A DNA stretch of 64,000 nt. Origin: Methyloversatilis thermotolerans (lineage in GTDB: Bacteria; Pseudomonadota; Gammaproteobacteria; Burkholderiales; Rhodocyclaceae). Positions 36,508 through 46,832 of the stretch are shown in pieces. The notes under the pieces are model-generated. The model saw only the letters and a list, made by a program, of their open reading frames with translations, searched no databases and had not been told where the DNA came from. The DNA lies in assembly GCF_000372885.1 (NCBI RefSeq), contig NZ_KB889967.1:1305215-1369214 (forward strand). Reading direction: 5' to 3'. Each line of letters starts with the position of its first letter. Positions within the stretch are counted from its first letter, which is position 1. The position numbers were made by a program, and so were the translations under genes.

Positions 36508-38753
36508 TCGACTTTGCGCCCTTTGGTCGCGCGCACACCCTTCCATGGCTGCAGCGTCGCCTCGTCCAGTGCGAGCGTACGACTGCGCCCGCGCACTCCC
36601 GGAACGACCACCGTGACGCGATCGCGCAGCACCTGCAGCGAACGCACGGTTTCGCCTTCCGGCAGCGTCATGAGCTTGACGCCCTTGCCGCCGGACAGCA
36701 CTTTCATTTCATCGAGCGGGAAAGCCAGCAGACGATCGGCCGCCTGCACCACCACCCAGCGGTCGGTGTCATGCAGACGTATCGGCGGCAGCGCCGTTCC
36801 ACCATCGGTGTTGAGGAAGGCCTTGCCCGCCCGCTGACGCGTCACCATGTCCTCCAGCGTGCAGATGAAGCCATAGCCCGCATCCGATGCCACCAGGAAG
36901 CGGCTGCCCGGCTCTGCGCTCAACGCCGCCACCAGCTTCTTGCCCGCGAGATCGGCGAGCGAGGACACCGGCACGCCATCGCCCTTGCCCGTCGGCAGGT
37001 CGGTCGGCTTGATGGTGTAACTGCGGCCGTCGCCATCGATCAGGATGACCGGCCAGACGGTGCGGCACTTGAGCACCGCCAGCGGGCCGTCATCCGCTTT
37101 CCAGTTCAGCGCTGCCTCGTCGACATCGTGACCGGAGCGCAGGCGGCCGAAGCCGCCGCGCGACACGATGACGGTCACTGCTTCATCGACCTGCGGCACT
37201 TCGCGCGCGCGCGTGGCCTGGACATCGGCATTGATGAGCGTGCGCCGTTCGTCGCCGAAACGCTGGACATCGGCCGCCACTTCATCGCGCACGAAGGCAC
37301 GCAGCGCCGCATCGCTGCCCAGCACCTTGAGCAGGCCGGTGCGCTCGGCATCCAGCGCATCGCGCTCGCCCTGCAGCTTGATGGCTTCCAGCCGGGCCAA
37401 CTGGCGCAACCGGATTTCCAGCACATCCTCCGCCTGGCGCTCGGTAATGCCGAAGCCCGCCATCAGGTCGACCTTTGGATCATCGGCGGCGCGGATGATG
37501 GCGATCGCGCGGTCGATGTCCAGCAGGATGGCCAGGCGACCGTCCAGGATGTGCATGCGCTCGTCGATGTCGGCGATGCGCTGCGTGAGCCGCCGCGTCA
37601 CCGCGCCGAGCCGGTAGTCACACCACTGGCGCAGCAGCGCCGGCAGACCGATCTGGCCCGGCCGTCGCCGGGTGTCCAGCAGGGTAAGGTTCAGACTGGC
37701 GTTGCACTCGAGATCGGTATAGGCGAACAGGAACGCAAGCAGGTCTTCCTGGCTGACCGCCCGCGATTTCGGTTCGATCACCAGCCGCACCGGATGCCGC
37801 GCATCCGATTCGTCGCGCACCGAATCGATCAGCGACGTCGCCAGCGTCTTGGTGCGCGCCTGGTCGTCGCTGATCTTCTTCTTGTCGCCCTTCGGTTTGG
37901 GATTGGCCAGATCATCGATGCGGCTCATGACGCCGCCGGTGCTTACGCCCGGCGGCAGTGCGGTCACGACGATCTGCCACTGACCACGAGCCAGCGCCTC
38001 GATCTCGTAATTCGCGCGCATGCGGAAGGCGCCGCGTCCCTCCTTGTAGGCCGCCACCACGGTTTCGCGCGGCGAAATGAGGGTGGCGCCATTCGGGAAA
38101 TCGGGACCCTGTATGCAGTCGATGATGTCGTCGTCCGGCATGCGCGGATCGACCAGCAGCCGGCATGTGGCTTCGCCCAGTTCACGCAGGTTGTGCGGCG
38201 GAATTTCGCAGGCCATGCCCACCGCGATGCCGGACGCACCATTGGCCAGCACGACTGGCAGCCGCGCCGGCAACAGCGCCGGCTCCTGCTGGGTGCCGTC
38301 GTAATTCGGCTGGAACTCGACCACACCGGCGTTCAGCTCCGACAGCAGCACATGGCGCGCGAAAGACGTGAGCCGGCACTCGGTATAGCGCATCGCGGCG
38401 GCGTTGTCGCCATCCATGGATCCGAAATTGCCCTGGCCATCGATCAGCGGATAACGCAGCGTGAACGGCTGGGCCAGACGCACCATCGCTTCATACACCG
38501 ACGAGTCGCCATGCGGGTGGTACTTGCCGATCACGTCGCCCACGACGCGCGCGGACTTCTTGTGCGCGGCATCCGGTCGGGCAAAGCCGTCCATCGCGAA
38601 CAGGATGCGACGCTGTACCGGCTTCATGCCGTCCTCAAGGCCGGGCAGCGCACGCGCGGTCACGACCGACATGGCATAGGTCAGGTAAGCCTGGGACGCA
38701 TGCGCATCGACCGGTACGTCGGCGATGTCAGGTTCGAACAGATTGTCAGTCAA
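36504..38753 (-). CDS. parC: DNA topoisomerase IV subunit A
   Basis: This 749-residue decatenase subunit breaks and rejoins DNA. The catalytic tyrosine is Tyr123 in [10 protein letters not shown]. Others are QRRILFAM near 47 and [21 protein letters not shown] near 65-85. At the positions equivalent to E. coli Ser80 and Glu84 it has Ser84 and Glu88, the quinolone-sensitive residues. The C-terminal beta-pinwheel is shorter than in gyrase. It follows parE after a 148-bp gap holding a palindromic repeat. Confidence 0.96.
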   Translation of the reverse strand: MTDNLFEPDIADVPVDAHASQAYLTYAMSVVTARALPGLEDGMKPVQRRILFAMDGFARPDAAHKKSARVVGDVIGKYHPHGDSSVYEAMVRLAQPFTLRYPLIDGQGNFGSMDGDNAAAMRYTECRLTSFARHVLLSELNAGVVEFQPNYDGTQQEPALLPARLPVVLANGASGIAVGMACEIPPHNLRELGEATCRLLVDPRMPDDDIIDCIQGPDFPNGATLISPRETVVAAYKEGRGAFRMRANYEIEALARGQWQIVVTALPPGVSTGGVMSRIDDLANPKPKGDKKKISDDQARTKTLATSLIDSVRDESDARHPVRLVIEPKSRAVSQEDLLAFLFAYTDLECNASLNLTLLDTRRRPGQIGLPALLRQWCDYRLGAVTRRLTQRIADIDERMHILDGRLAILLDIDRAIAIIRAADDPKVDLMAGFGITERQAEDVLEIRLRQLARLEAIKLQGERDALDAERTGLLKVLGSDAALRAFVRDEVAADVQRFGDERRTLINADVQATRAREVPQVDEAVTVIVSRGGFGRLRSGHDVDEAALNWKADDGPLAVLKCRTVWPVILIDGDGRSYTIKPTDLPTGKGDGVPVSSLADLAGKKLVAALSAEPGSRFLVASDAGYGFICTLEDMVTRQRAGKAFLNTDGGTALPPIRLHDTDRWVVVQAADRLLAFPLDEMKVLSGGKGVKLMTLPEGETVRSLQVLRDRVTVVVPGVRGRSRTLALDEATLQPWKGVRATKGRKVE

Positions 38754-38901
38754 CGGAGTGCTCCGGGTGTTTCGTTGTTTGTCTGGAGGGGCCAGGGGTC
38801 AGGGATGAGGGGCCGGGGAAGAGGTGTGGCTTCGCCTCACGGAATGAACGCAACACCGCGCGGCGCTCCAGTTCCTGGCCCCTGGCTCCTAGCCTCTGTC
38901 C
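38754..38901. repeat. GGGGC-rich palindromic intergenic repeat (copy B)
   Basis: The parE-parC gap has a left arm GGAGGGGCCAGGGG followed by CAGGGATGAGGGGC (about 38785-38815). The right arm TTCCTGGCCCCTGGCTCCTAGCC (38872-38895) is largely complementary. AGGGATGAGGGGC (13 bases) is shared exactly with the nirB-nirD element, and both copies contain a CCAGGGG/CCCCTGG pair. The central part differs. Confidence 0.65.
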
Positions 38902-40836
38902 TCAAGCATCCGGCACCACCTTGTCGCCTTCGCTTTCCATCCAGCGGCGCCGGCGTTCCGCCTCCTTCTTGCCCATCAGCATGGTGAAGGTGTTCAGCAC
39001 GAGGTCCGGATCGTGGCCGGGCGTGATGCGGATCAGGCGGCGCGTTTCCGGATTCATCGCGGTTTCCTTGAGTTCGTCCGGATTCATTTCACCGAGCCCC
39101 TTGAAACGGCTCACGGTGAGCGCACTTTCGGCGATGCCGTCAGCGATCAGGTTCTGCAGGATGCTGTCGCGCTCGGCCTCGTCCAGCGCATAGAGCCGGC
39201 GTGCCGGTCTTGTCTTGGTCGGCGCGATCTTGACGCAATACAGCGGCGGCTGGCCGATGAATACGTGGCCGCGTTCGATCAGTTTGGGGAAATGGCGCAG
39301 GAAAAGGGTGAGCTGCAGGGTCTGGATGTGCGCGCCATCGACGTCGGCATCCGACAGGATGATGATCTTGTGATAGCGCAAGCCGTCCAGCACGGCATCG
39401 GGTGCATCCGGCTTGTGCGGATCGATGCCCAACGCCACCGCGATGTCGTGCACTTCGTTGTTGGCGAAGATTTCGGTGGAATCGATCTCGAAGGTGTTCA
39501 GCACCTTGCCGCGCAGCGGCAGTACCGCCTGGAACTGCCGGTCGCGCGCCTGCTTGGCACTGCCGCCCGCGGAATCGCCCTCCACCAGGAACAGTTCGTT
39601 GTCCTGTGGCGAAGTGCCGGTGGCGTCGGTGAGCTTGCCGGGCAGCAGCGTGACGCCGGAACCGGTGCGCTTCTCCACCACCTTGCCCGCGCGCGCGCGG
39701 GTCTGTGCGCTTCTGATGGCCAGACCGCAGATGCGCTGCGCTTCGGCGGCATGGTCGTTGAGCCAGCGATCCAGCGTGTCCTTGATGCATTCATAGACCA
39801 GCTTGACCGCCTCGCGGTTGTTCAGCTTGTCCTTGGTCTGCCCCTGGAAGCGCGGCTCCAGTACCTTGGCACTGAGCACATAGCTGGCGTGCTGCGATAC
39901 ATCCTCGGACTGAAGCGCGAGTTTGGCCGGCATCAGGCCGTGGTGGGTCGCGTAGTCCTTGACCGATTCGAACAGCGCCTGCCGCATGCCGGATTCGTGC
40001 ATGCCGCCACCCGGCGTCGGTATCAGGTTCACGAAGGATTCGCGCACCGAAACGCCTTCCGGGAAGGCGATGGCCCACTCGGCGCCTTCGCCCTCGTCAT
40101 AGCCGGCTATCGCGGTGCGTGCGCCGCAGAACAATTCGCACTTCACGTCCGCCAGTTCTTCCCGCAGATAGTCGCGCAGGCCCTCCGGATACACCCATTC
40201 CTGGACCGCACCGCTCTCTTCGTCCTCGAAGCGGATGCGCACACCGGGCAGCATGGCGCTGCGCGCCCGCAACAGACGCTCGATGTCGGCACGTCGTATC
40301 TTTGCACTGGCGAAATACTTCGGGTCCGGCCAGGCGCGCACCCGCGTGCCGGTATGCGATTTCGTACAACTGCCGACCTCGCTCAGCCCCTGTGACACGC
40401 CCTTCTCGAAGGCGATCGCATATTCGCGCCCGCCTCGTTTCACGGTCGCCTCGAGCCGGGTCGATAGCGCGTTGGTCACCGTGACGCCGACGCCATGCAG
40501 GCCACCGGCAATCTTGTACGCCTTGCCCTCGAACTTGCCGCCCGAATGGGGGATGGTGAAGATGACCTCGATCGCCGGCACGCCCTTGGTGGGATGGATG
40601 TCCACCGGAATGCCCCGGCCGTTGTCCTCCACCGATACCGAACCATCGCCATGCAGCACCACGCGCAGGCCGGTCGCGAATCCGCCCTGCGCCTCGTCGC
40701 AGGCGTTGTCGATCATTTCCTGCACGATATGGTTGGGACTGTCGGTCCGGGTGTACATGTCCGGACGCTTCTGGATGGGCGCAATGCCCTCCAGCACCTG
40801 GATTTCGGAAGCGTTGTAACTGCTGGCTTTGCTCAT
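38902..40836 (-). CDS. parE: DNA topoisomerase IV subunit B
   Basis: The 644-residue ATPase subunit of topoisomerase IV. The GHKL ATP site is shown by [14 protein letters not shown] near 38, [12 protein letters not shown] near 71 and [14 protein letters not shown] near 112. The TOPRIM region has [19 protein letters not shown] near 425 (each in part), and [12 protein letters not shown] follows near 505. The C-terminus contains [13 protein letters not shown]. It lies upstream of parC in the same direction, an adjacent parE-parC layout. Confidence 0.96.
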   Translation of the reverse strand: MSKASSYNASEIQVLEGIAPIQKRPDMYTRTDSPNHIVQEMIDNACDEAQGGFATGLRVVLHGDGSVSVEDNGRGIPVDIHPTKGVPAIEVIFTIPHSGGKFEGKAYKIAGGLHGVGVTVTNALSTRLEATVKRGGREYAIAFEKGVSQGLSEVGSCTKSHTGTRVRAWPDPKYFASAKIRRADIERLLRARSAMLPGVRIRFEDEESGAVQEWVYPEGLRDYLREELADVKCELFCGARTAIAGYDEGEGAEWAIAFPEGVSVRESFVNLIPTPGGGMHESGMRQALFESVKDYATHHGLMPAKLALQSEDVSQHASYVLSAKVLEPRFQGQTKDKLNNREAVKLVYECIKDTLDRWLNDHAAEAQRICGLAIRSAQTRARAGKVVEKRTGSGVTLLPGKLTDATGTSPQDNELFLVEGDSAGGSAKQARDRQFQAVLPLRGKVLNTFEIDSTEIFANNEVHDIAVALGIDPHKPDAPDAVLDGLRYHKIIILSDADVDGAHIQTLQLTLFLRHFPKLIERGHVFIGQPPLYCVKIAPTKTRPARRLYALDEAERDSILQNLIADGIAESALTVSRFKGLGEMNPDELKETAMNPETRRLIRITPGHDPDLVLNTFTMLMGKKEAERRRRWMESEGDKVVPDA

Positions 40837-41009
40837 CGTCGGGTGGATTCGTGCTTCGGCGCGCGGCGAAGGCCGCGCGAACGGGCGTTAGTGTGCAGCG
40901 CGCGAGCGCTGCCGTCGAGATTGACAAGGGCGAGCGCGCCGGGCATGCGAGGGGCGGATACGGCAGCGTGCTCATGTACACTCACGCCCTTTTTGCCCCG
41001 ACCCTCACC

Positions 41010-41903
41010 ATGTGGTTCAAGAATCTGCAGATCTACCGACTCACCGAACCGTTCGCGCTGGCGGTCGAACAGCTTGACGAGAAACTCGCTGCAAAGGCCT
41101 TCCAGCCGGGCAGCAGCATCGAGATGCAACGCATGGGCTGGATGTCGCCGCGCGACAACGACCGCCTGGTTCATGGCGTGGGCGGACACATGCTGATGAC
41201 ACTGCGTACCGAAAAGAAGCTCCTGCCGGCCACCGTGATCAACCAGGTCACCCGTGCGCGTGCGCAGGACATCGAGGAAAAGCAGGGCTACAAGCCCGGC
41301 CGCAAGGAAATGCGCGAACTGAAGGACGCCGTCACCAACGAGCTGCTGCCGCGCGCTTTCGCAATCTGGCGCGACACCTCTGTGTGGATCGATCCGGTCA
41401 GGGGTCGCATCGTGGTCGACGCCGCGGCAAGCGCCAAGGGCGACGAGGTCATGCAGTTGCTGAACGAGTGCGTCGAACATCTCGGCGCGCGTCCTCTGCA
41501 GACGGCGCTGTCGCCGGTATCTGCCATGACCGCATGGCTGGCGTCCGACGAAGCCCCATCCGGCTTCAGCATAGACCAGGACACTGAACTGCGTTCCAGC
41601 ACCCAGTCCAAGGCGACGGTGCGCTACGTGCGCCATGCGCTGGAAGCGGACGACCTGCGCCGCCACATCGAGGCCGGCAAGCAGTGCACCCGGCTCGCGC
41701 TGACCTGGATGGAACGCGTGTCCTTCACGCTGACCGAGAACCTTGCGGTGAAGCGCGTGGCACCGCTGGATGTGCTGACCGAAAACAGCGATGGCAGCGG
41801 CGACGAGGCGGAGCGGTTCGACGCCGATTTCGCACTCATGACCGGCGAGCTGAGTCGCCTGATCGACCATCTCGAAGAGGCGCTTGGCGGCGTCGCACGC
41901 TGA
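41010..41903 (+). CDS. rdgC: Recombination-associated protein RdgC
   Basis: This 297-residue protein forms a DNA-binding ring dimer that limits RecA loading and affects replication restart. The start [16 protein letters not shown] is the RdgC N-terminus. Later conserved parts are GWMSPRD near 39, LLPATVINQ near 72, [22 protein letters not shown] near 95 and FERVSFTL-like [17 protein letters not shown] near 232. It is divergent from parE. Confidence 0.95.
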   Translation: MWFKNLQIYRLTEPFALAVEQLDEKLAAKAFQPGSSIEMQRMGWMSPRDNDRLVHGVGGHMLMTLRTEKKLLPATVINQVTRARAQDIEEKQGYKPGRKEMRELKDAVTNELLPRAFAIWRDTSVWIDPVRGRIVVDAAASAKGDEVMQLLNECVEHLGARPLQTALSPVSAMTAWLASDEAPSGFSIDQDTELRSSTQSKATVRYVRHALEADDLRRHIEAGKQCTRLALTWMERVSFTLTENLAVKRVAPLDVLTENSDGSGDEAERFDADFALMTGELSRLIDHLEEALGGVAR

Positions 41904-41939
41904 CGTGACATGCATGCGCTCCTGCGCACGGCACAGAGA

Positions 41940-41962
41940 TTGCGAACGAAAATGGTTCGCAA
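41940..41962. promoter_or_regulatory. Perfect inverted repeat before bfr
   Basis: TTGCGAAC, seven bases, then GTTCGCAA: eight-base perfect arms located 103 bp upstream of the bacterioferritin ATG and 37 bp past the rdgC stop. No T-run follows, so an operator (possibly iron or redox responsive) fits better than a terminator. It does not match a canonical Fur box. Confidence 0.45.
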
Positions 41963-42064
41963 CCCCGCTACGTGAAACACGCTGAAACCCAGCACTGAAG
42001 CCAGAAAAGGTGCATCATCCATCTGTTTTCGCCTCCGGCGAACCGCAATCTGGAGAACAGTGCC

Positions 42065-42532
42065 ATGCAGGGAAAGAAAGTCATCCTCGATCAGCTCAAC
42101 GCCCTCCTCGTCTATGAACTGGCCGCGCGCGACCAGTACTTCATCCACTCGCGCATGCTGGACGAATGGGGCTTCAGCAAGGCCGCCGCCCGCATCGCCC
42201 ACGAGATGGAGGATGAAACCGGCCACGCCGACGCGCTGATCCGCCGCATCCTGATGCTCAGCGGCACGCCCGACATGAAGCCGGCAGCGCTGAACGTGGG
42301 TCACGACGTGATCAGCATTTTCGAGAATGACCTCGCGGTCGAACTGTCCGTCGTCAAGCACCTGCGCGAAGTGATGGCGCTTGCCGAGAAGGAGAAGGAC
42401 TACGTCACGCGCGACCTCCTGCTGCCCATGCTCAAGGACACGGAAGAGGATCACGCGCACTGGCTGGAACAGCAGTTGCGCCTGATCAAGCTGCTGGGCG
42501 AACAGAACTACCTGCAGAGCGCGGCGGGCTGA
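42065..42532 (+). CDS. bfr: Bacterioferritin, likely heme-lacking subunit
   Basis: The 155-residue ferritin-like iron-storage protein. Ferroxidase residues are present: Glu18, Glu51 and His54 (HEMEDETGH), Glu93, Glu127 and His130. The heme ligand Met52 of E. coli Bfr is replaced by Thr52, as in BfrA-type subunits that do not bind heme on their own (family knowledge). The length is normal. An inverted repeat lies upstream. No bacterioferritin-associated ferredoxin gene is adjacent. Confidence 0.92.
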   Translation: MQGKKVILDQLNALLVYELAARDQYFIHSRMLDEWGFSKAAARIAHEMEDETGHADALIRRILMLSGTPDMKPAALNVGHDVISIFENDLAVELSVVKHLREVMALAEKEKDYVTRDLLLPMLKDTEEDHAHWLEQQLRLIKLLGEQNYLQSAAG

Positions 42533-42914
42533 GAACCGGCGAAGAGCGAGAACGTCCCGCTTCCATCGTGCTTGCCATCGCGATGGCGCATCAAACCTGC
42601 TTGCGCGCTCTGCGCCACCCGCACGCGACCGGCGCCGGATCGCCGAGCGACATGCAGGCAGGCCTCGTGACAGGCGCCCCGACGGCGCCTCGTCCACGCT
42701 GCCCCGCCTCCGCTGAGGGCAGTCACGCCCGCACATGGTGAAGCACGCCAGAGCCAGATATCTCGATATCCCGTTTCCTGGACGCACCGGAAGCGGTCGC
42801 GCGACGGCACAGGCGCACGCATGAGAACCCGCAAAAGCCGGCATCAGGACGCAACGATGCCGAGGCAACGCAACGGAAGCAGTACCGACACAGCAGCGGG
42901 AAAAACGAAATCTG
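42533..42914. other. 382-bp gap between bfr and the tRNA genes
   Basis: I see no credible gene. The stretch contains a 14-bp perfect palindrome, GCCATCGCGATGGC, at 42574-42587, and a short ATATC/GATAT repeat, both without clear function. The tRNA-His gene ends at 42915. Confidence 0.5.
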
Positions 42915-42990
42915 TGGGGTGGCTGATGGGACTCGAACCCACGACAACCGGAATCACAATCCGGGACTCTACCAACTGAGCTACAGCCAC
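42915..42990 (-). tRNA. tRNA-His (GTG)
   Basis: The minus-strand gene has acceptor arm GTGGCTG with its partner, D-loop AGCTCAGTTGGTAGAG, anticodon GTG within GGATTGTGATTCC, T-arm GGGTTCGAGTCCC and an encoded CCA. An extra G at 42991 would serve as the -1 base typical of tRNA-His. Last of the tRNA trio. Confidence 0.95.
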
Positions 42991-43040
42991 CACTTGAACA
43001 GCCGTCGAACGACGGATGCTTGAAACTTGCAGGCCCCGGA

Positions 43041-43117
43041 TGGCCTGCCCGGCAGGAATCGAACCCGCAACCTACGGCTTAGAAGGCCGTTGCTCTATCC
43101 AGTTGAGCTACGGGCAG
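43041..43117 (-). tRNA. tRNA-Arg (TCT)
   Basis: The minus-strand gene has acceptor CTGCCCG/CGGGCAG, D-arm GCTCAACTGGATAGAGC, anticodon TCT in CCTTCTAAG, T-arm GCGGGTTCGATTCCTGC and an encoded CCA. It reads AGA/AGG codons. Confidence 0.95.
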
Positions 43118-43148
43118 GTACTAAGTACGGCGTTGCGGACCGATATTC

Positions 43149-43225
43149 TGGTCGGGGTGGAGGGATTCGAACCCCCGACATCTTGCTCCCAAAGCAAGCG
43201 CGCTACCGGGCTGCGCTACACCCCG
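43149..43225 (-). tRNA. tRNA-Pro (TGG)
   Basis: The minus-strand gene has acceptor CGGGGTG/CACCCCG, D-arm GCGCAGCCCGGTAGCGC, anticodon TGG in CTTTGGGAG, T-arm GGGGGTTCGAATCCCTC and an encoded CCA. It is the first of the trio and lies just behind a strong promoter. Confidence 0.95.
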
Positions 43226-43235
43226 AGAGGCCGAG

Positions 43236-43264
43236 ATATTACAGAGCCCCCGGGGTGCGGTCAA
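43236..43264 (-). promoter_or_regulatory. Sigma-70 promoter of the tRNA-Pro-Arg-His operon
   Basis: On the minus strand, TTGACC (43264-43259) and TAATAT (43241-43236) are spaced by 17 bp, close to consensus. The start would fall only a few bases before the tRNA-Pro 5' end at 43225. Confidence 0.8.
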
Positions 43265-43311
43265 TGCTTGCGGCAGGGTTGCGAAGATATTTTTTTGCCT
43301 GCCGCCCTGCC

Positions 43312-45435
43312 TCAGCCCTGCTGGTCGCCGCTCGCTTCCGGCGGATTCAGCAGCGCCTTCATCGACAGGCGGATGCGGCCCTTCTCGTCGGTCTCGAGCA
43401 CCTTCACCTTGACCTGCTGGCCTTCCTTCAGATGGTCGGCCACGTTGGCGATGCGCTCATTGGCGATCTGCGAGATATGGAGCAGACCGTCCTTGCCGGG
43501 CAGCACACTCACGATGGCGCCGAAATCGAGCAGACGAAGCACCGTACCGTCATACACCTTGCCCACTTCCACCTCTGCCGTGATGGCTTCGATGCGGCGC
43601 TTGGCGTGCTCGGCCGCTTCGGCGTTCACCGAGGCGATGGTGATGGTGCCGTCGTCGCCGATGTCGATCGTGGCACCGGTCTCCTCGGTCAGGGCGCGGA
43701 TCACCGCACCGCCCTTGCCGATCACGTCGCGGATCTTTTCCGGATTGATCTTCATGGTCAGCAGACGCGGTGCATAGGCGGACACGCCTTCACGTGCGCC
43801 ACTGACCGATTCCTTCATGATGCCCAGGATGTGCTTGCGGGCTTCGCTGGCCTGCGCAAGGGCGACCTGCATGATTTCCCGGGTAATGCCCTGGATCTTG
43901 ATGTCCATCTGCAGCGCAGTGATGCCGGAATCCGTACCCGCCACCTTGAAATCCATGTCGCCGAGGTGGTCCTCGTCGCCCAGGATGTCGGTCAGCACGG
44001 CAAAGCGGTTGCCTTCCTTGATCAGACCCATGGCGATGCCAGCGACATGCGCCTTCAGCGGCACACCGGCATCCATCAGCGCGAGCGAACCGCCGCACAC
44101 CGAAGCCATCGACGACGAACCGTTCGATTCGGTGATTTCCGACACCACGCGCATGGAATAGCTGAATTCCTCTGCCGACGGCAGCACCGCAATCAGCGCG
44201 CGCTTGGCCAGGCGGCCATGGCCGATCTCGCGGCGCTTGGGCGCGCCAAAGCGGCCGGTTTCGCCGGTCGCGAACGGCGGCATGTTGTAGTGGAGCATGA
44301 AGCGGTCGCGGTATTCGCCGCCCAGCGCATCGATGATCTGTTCGTCACGGCCGGTGCCCAGCGTCGCAATGACCAGTGCCTGGGTTTCGCCGCGGGTGAA
44401 CAGCGCCGAACCGTGCGTGCGCGGCATCACGCTGTTGCGGATCGCGATCGGGCGGACGGTGCGCGTATCGCGGCCGTCGATGCGCGGTTCGCCGTTCAGT
44501 ATGCGGCCGCGCACGATGCGGGCTTCCATCTCGAAGAAGTAGTTCTTGACGGTGTTCACGTCCGGCGCGTTGTCGGCATCGGCGGTCAGCGCAGCGATCA
44601 CTTCGTCGCGGATCTCGTCCACGCGCTGACTGCGCTGCTGCTTCTGCGTGATGCGATAGGCCTCCTGCAGCTTGGCATCGGCAATGCCGGCCATGCGGTT
44701 CCACAAGGCCTCATCGCGAGCCGGTGCCTGCCAGTCCCATTCCGGCTTGCCGGCCACTTCGACCAGTTCGTTGATCGCATTGATCGCCGCCTGCATCTGT
44801 TCGTGGCCATACACAACGGCGCCCAGCATGACCTCTTCGGACAGTTCCATCGCTTCCGACTCGACCATCAGCACGGCGGCTTCGGTACCGGCAACCACCA
44901 GATTGAGCTGGCTGTCCTTGAGCTGCGAGGCGGTCGGGTTCAGGATGTGCTGGCCGTTGGCGTAACCGACACGGGCGGCCCCGATCGGGCCGTTGAACGG
45001 GATGCCGGAAATGGCCAGCGCAGCGGAGGCGCCGATCATCGCCGGGATGTCGGCATCGACTTCAGGGTTCAGCGAAAGCACCTGAACGATGACCTGGACT
45101 TCGTTGTAGAAACCGTCCGGGAACAGCGGACGGATCGGGCGATCGATCAGGCGAGAAGTAAGCGTTTCCTTTTCGGAAGGGCGACCTTCACGCTTGAAGA
45201 AACCGCCGGGGATACGGCCGGCCGCGTAGAACTTTTCGGCGTAGTCCACGGTAAGCGGAAAGAAATCCTGTCCGGGCTTGGCCGACTTCTGCGCGACAAC
45301 CGTGGCCAGCACGACTGTTTCCTCGATATTCACGATGACCGCACCGCTGGACTGTCGGGCGATCTCTCCGGTTTCGAGCACCACCTTCTGGGTGCCGAAC
45401 ATGAATTCCTTGCGTATTGCGTTGAGCAAGTTCAT
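43312..45435 (-). CDS. pnp: Polyribonucleotide nucleotidyltransferase (PNPase)
   Basis: This 707-residue 3'-5' phosphorolytic RNase of the degradosome. Two RNase PH domains are present ([17 protein letters not shown] near 80; the second includes [18 protein letters not shown] and [14 protein letters not shown]). A KH domain ([15 protein letters not shown] near 563) and an S1 domain ([21 protein letters not shown] near 625) complete it. The ATG at 45435 is immediately preceded by AAAGGA, which is too close; a TTG at 45429 has better spacing, so the true start may be six bases later. Last of the nusA superoperon, separated from rpsO by a terminator-like hairpin. Confidence 0.95.
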   Translation of the reverse strand: MNLLNAIRKEFMFGTQKVVLETGEIARQSSGAVIVNIEETVVLATVVAQKSAKPGQDFFPLTVDYAEKFYAAGRIPGGFFKREGRPSEKETLTSRLIDRPIRPLFPDGFYNEVQVIVQVLSLNPEVDADIPAMIGASAALAISGIPFNGPIGAARVGYANGQHILNPTASQLKDSQLNLVVAGTEAAVLMVESEAMELSEEVMLGAVVYGHEQMQAAINAINELVEVAGKPEWDWQAPARDEALWNRMAGIADAKLQEAYRITQKQQRSQRVDEIRDEVIAALTADADNAPDVNTVKNYFFEMEARIVRGRILNGEPRIDGRDTRTVRPIAIRNSVMPRTHGSALFTRGETQALVIATLGTGRDEQIIDALGGEYRDRFMLHYNMPPFATGETGRFGAPKRREIGHGRLAKRALIAVLPSAEEFSYSMRVVSEITESNGSSSMASVCGGSLALMDAGVPLKAHVAGIAMGLIKEGNRFAVLTDILGDEDHLGDMDFKVAGTDSGITALQMDIKIQGITREIMQVALAQASEARKHILGIMKESVSGAREGVSAYAPRLLTMKINPEKIRDVIGKGGAVIRALTEETGATIDIGDDGTITIASVNAEAAEHAKRRIEAITAEVEVGKVYDGTVLRLLDFGAIVSVLPGKDGLLHISQIANERIANVADHLKEGQQVKVKVLETDEKGRIRLSMKALLNPPEASGDQQG

Positions 45436-45469
45436 TCCTTTCGATTCGATGGGTGGCAGGCATCGTCCG

Positions 45470-45517
45470 CCCGCCACAAAAAACAAACCGGCGGGAGTCG
45501 CCAGGACTCACGCCGGT
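45470..45517 (-). terminator. Terminator-like hairpin between rpsO and pnp
   Basis: ACCGGCG/CGCCGGT plus inner GAGTC/GACTC form a 12-bp stem with one mismatch (45487-45517). On the minus strand it is followed by TTTGTTTTTTG. Its place between rpsO and pnp fits partial termination or an RNase III processing site as in E. coli. Confidence 0.75.
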
Positions 45518-45563
45518 ATGGGTGTCAAGCCTCGATGGGCCTGGACATTGCCTGTGGCAGCAA

Positions 45564-45833
45564 TTACTTGCGAAGACCCAGGCGACCGATCAGCGAACGG
45601 TAGCTGTCGGCATTGGTGCGCTTCAGGTAGTCGAGCAGCTTGCGGCGCTGGCTGACCATCTTGAGCAGACCACGACGCGAGTGGTGGTCCTTGACATGCT
45701 CCTTGAAGTGACCGGTCAGGTCATTGATGCGTGCGGTCAGCAGGGCGACTTGAACTTCGGGCGACCCCGTATCGCCAGCCGCGCGCTGGTATTCGGCAAC
45801 GATGCGGGCTTTATCGGCGGTAACGATAGCCAT
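45564..45833 (-). CDS. rpsO: 30S ribosomal protein S15
   Basis: This 89-residue protein of the small subunit binds 16S rRNA helix 22. It contains [50 protein letters not shown], here spread over residues 22-71 with the conserved [11 protein letters not shown] core, and ends in the usual [12 protein letters not shown]. Its own promoter lies 35-60 bp upstream. Confidence 0.97.
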   Translation of the reverse strand: MAIVTADKARIVAEYQRAAGDTGSPEVQVALLTARINDLTGHFKEHVKDHHSRRGLLKMVSQRRKLLDYLKRTNADSYRSLIGRLGLRK

Positions 45834-45865
45834 TGATCTAAACTCTCTCGTTTGGAAAACACGAA

Positions 45866-45893
45866 ATTATACGCCAGACTTGAGCAAGCTCAA
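45866..45893 (-). promoter_or_regulatory. Sigma-70 promoter of rpsO, over a perfect palindrome
   Basis: On the minus strand, TTGAGC (45893-45888) and TATAAT (45871-45866) have 16-bp spacing. The -35 region lies inside an 18-bp palindrome, ACTTGAGC-AA-GCTCAAGT (45878-45895), at the end of truB. The palindrome could act as an operator or as an RNA hairpin at the truB end. Confidence 0.7.
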
Positions 45894-46831
45894 GTACTTT
45901 CCGGCTTGTGGATTGCATTTGTGGGCATCAGCCGCTTCGCGCGCAGGCATCCGGACTGCACGCTCGCGAGCCCAAGAAAACCGGCCGGCCCGTAGGCCCG
46001 CAGCGTCATGCCTTCACGCAGCTCACCGGGTCCGGCCAGCAGTGCGTCCAGTGCAACGGTCTGTCCATTGCCCAACCGAAGCGCTGCACTGTCGGGAAGC
46101 GCGCAGTGCGGCATGTCGCGAACCAGCAGGTCGGCAGGTTGCAGCCGAGCCAGCCGAGCCGCCTCATCCATGCCGGCGAGGGTTTCGAGCGTCAAGGCGT
46201 CCTGCAGCGTCAATCCGCCGGTGCCAGTGCGACGCAGACCGGTCAGATGCGCACCGCAACCAAGCGATTCGCCGATGTCCTCGGCCAGCGTGCGGATATA
46301 GGTGCCCTTGCTGCATAGCACGCGCATCGAAAAATCCGGCAGATCGGTCGACAGCCGGTCGATACGGCGGACGATGACATGACGCGGCTCGCGCTCGACC
46401 GTGATACCCGCGCGTGCGTACTCATAAAGCGGCTTGCCGTCGCGCTTCAGCGCCGAATGCATGGGGGGAAGCTGACAGATCTCGCCGGTGTGCGCCTTGA
46501 TGGCCGCATCCAGTGCGGCGACATCACACAGTACCGGACGCACCGACAGCACCTCGCCCTCTGCATCGCCGGTGGCGGTACGAACGCCCAGGCGCACATC
46601 GGCGATGTACTCCTTGTCCGCGTCGAGCATCAGTCCGGCAAAGCGCGTCGCATCACCGAAACAGATCGGCAAGAGCCCGCTGGCAAGCGGATCCAGCGTG
46701 CCGGTGTGGCCCGCCCTGGCCGCCTGGAACAGACGGCGGGCCTTCTGCAACGCGTCGTTCGAACTGAGACCGACCGGCTTGTCGAGCAGCAGTACGCCGT
46801 GTATCGCCTTCCAGCGCGATCGGGTCTGCAA
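45890..46831 (-). CDS. truB: tRNA pseudouridine-55 synthase
   Basis: This 313-residue enzyme forms pseudouridine 55 in the T-loop of tRNAs. Conserved parts are GVLLLDKPVGLSSNDALQ near 12-29, GHTGTLDPLASGLLP with the catalytic aspartate near 47, and RVLCSKGTYIRTLAEDIG near 170. A C-terminal PUA-like extension is present. The start is a TTG that begins one base after the rbfA stop. Part of the nusA operon. Confidence 0.94.
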   Translation of the reverse strand: MQTRSRWKAIHGVLLLDKPVGLSSNDALQKARRLFQAARAGHTGTLDPLASGLLPICFGDATRFAGLMLDADKEYIADVRLGVRTATGDAEGEVLSVRPVLCDVAALDAAIKAHTGEICQLPPMHSALKRDGKPLYEYARAGITVEREPRHVIVRRIDRLSTDLPDFSMRVLCSKGTYIRTLAEDIGESLGCGAHLTGLRRTGTGGLTLQDALTLETLAGMDEAARLARLQPADLLVRDMPHCALPDSAALRLGNGQTVALDALLAGPGELREGMTLRAYGPAGFLGLASVQSGCLRAKRLMPTNAIHKPEST

Positions 46832-46832
46832 C

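Noticed and set aside
36225-38987. 920-codon plus-strand open frame opposite parC
   Set aside because: Antisense shadow; parC on the other strand carries the catalytic tyrosine and full family motifs.
39013-40395. 460-codon plus-strand open frame opposite parE
   Set aside because: Antisense shadow of a well-conserved gene, with no recognisable domain.
42574-42587. Perfect palindrome GCCATCGCGATGGC after bfr
   Set aside because: It is short, has no T-run and no neighbour to control; could be chance in GC-rich DNA.
43266-43303. GGCAGGG/CCCTGCC pairing after the pnp stop as a terminator
   Set aside because: The loop is long and no T-run follows on the minus strand; it also overlaps the tRNA promoter.
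43027-45603. 858-codon plus-strand open frame opposite pnp and across tRNA genes
   Set aside because: It reads through two tRNA genes and a terminator and is an antisense shadow of PNPase.
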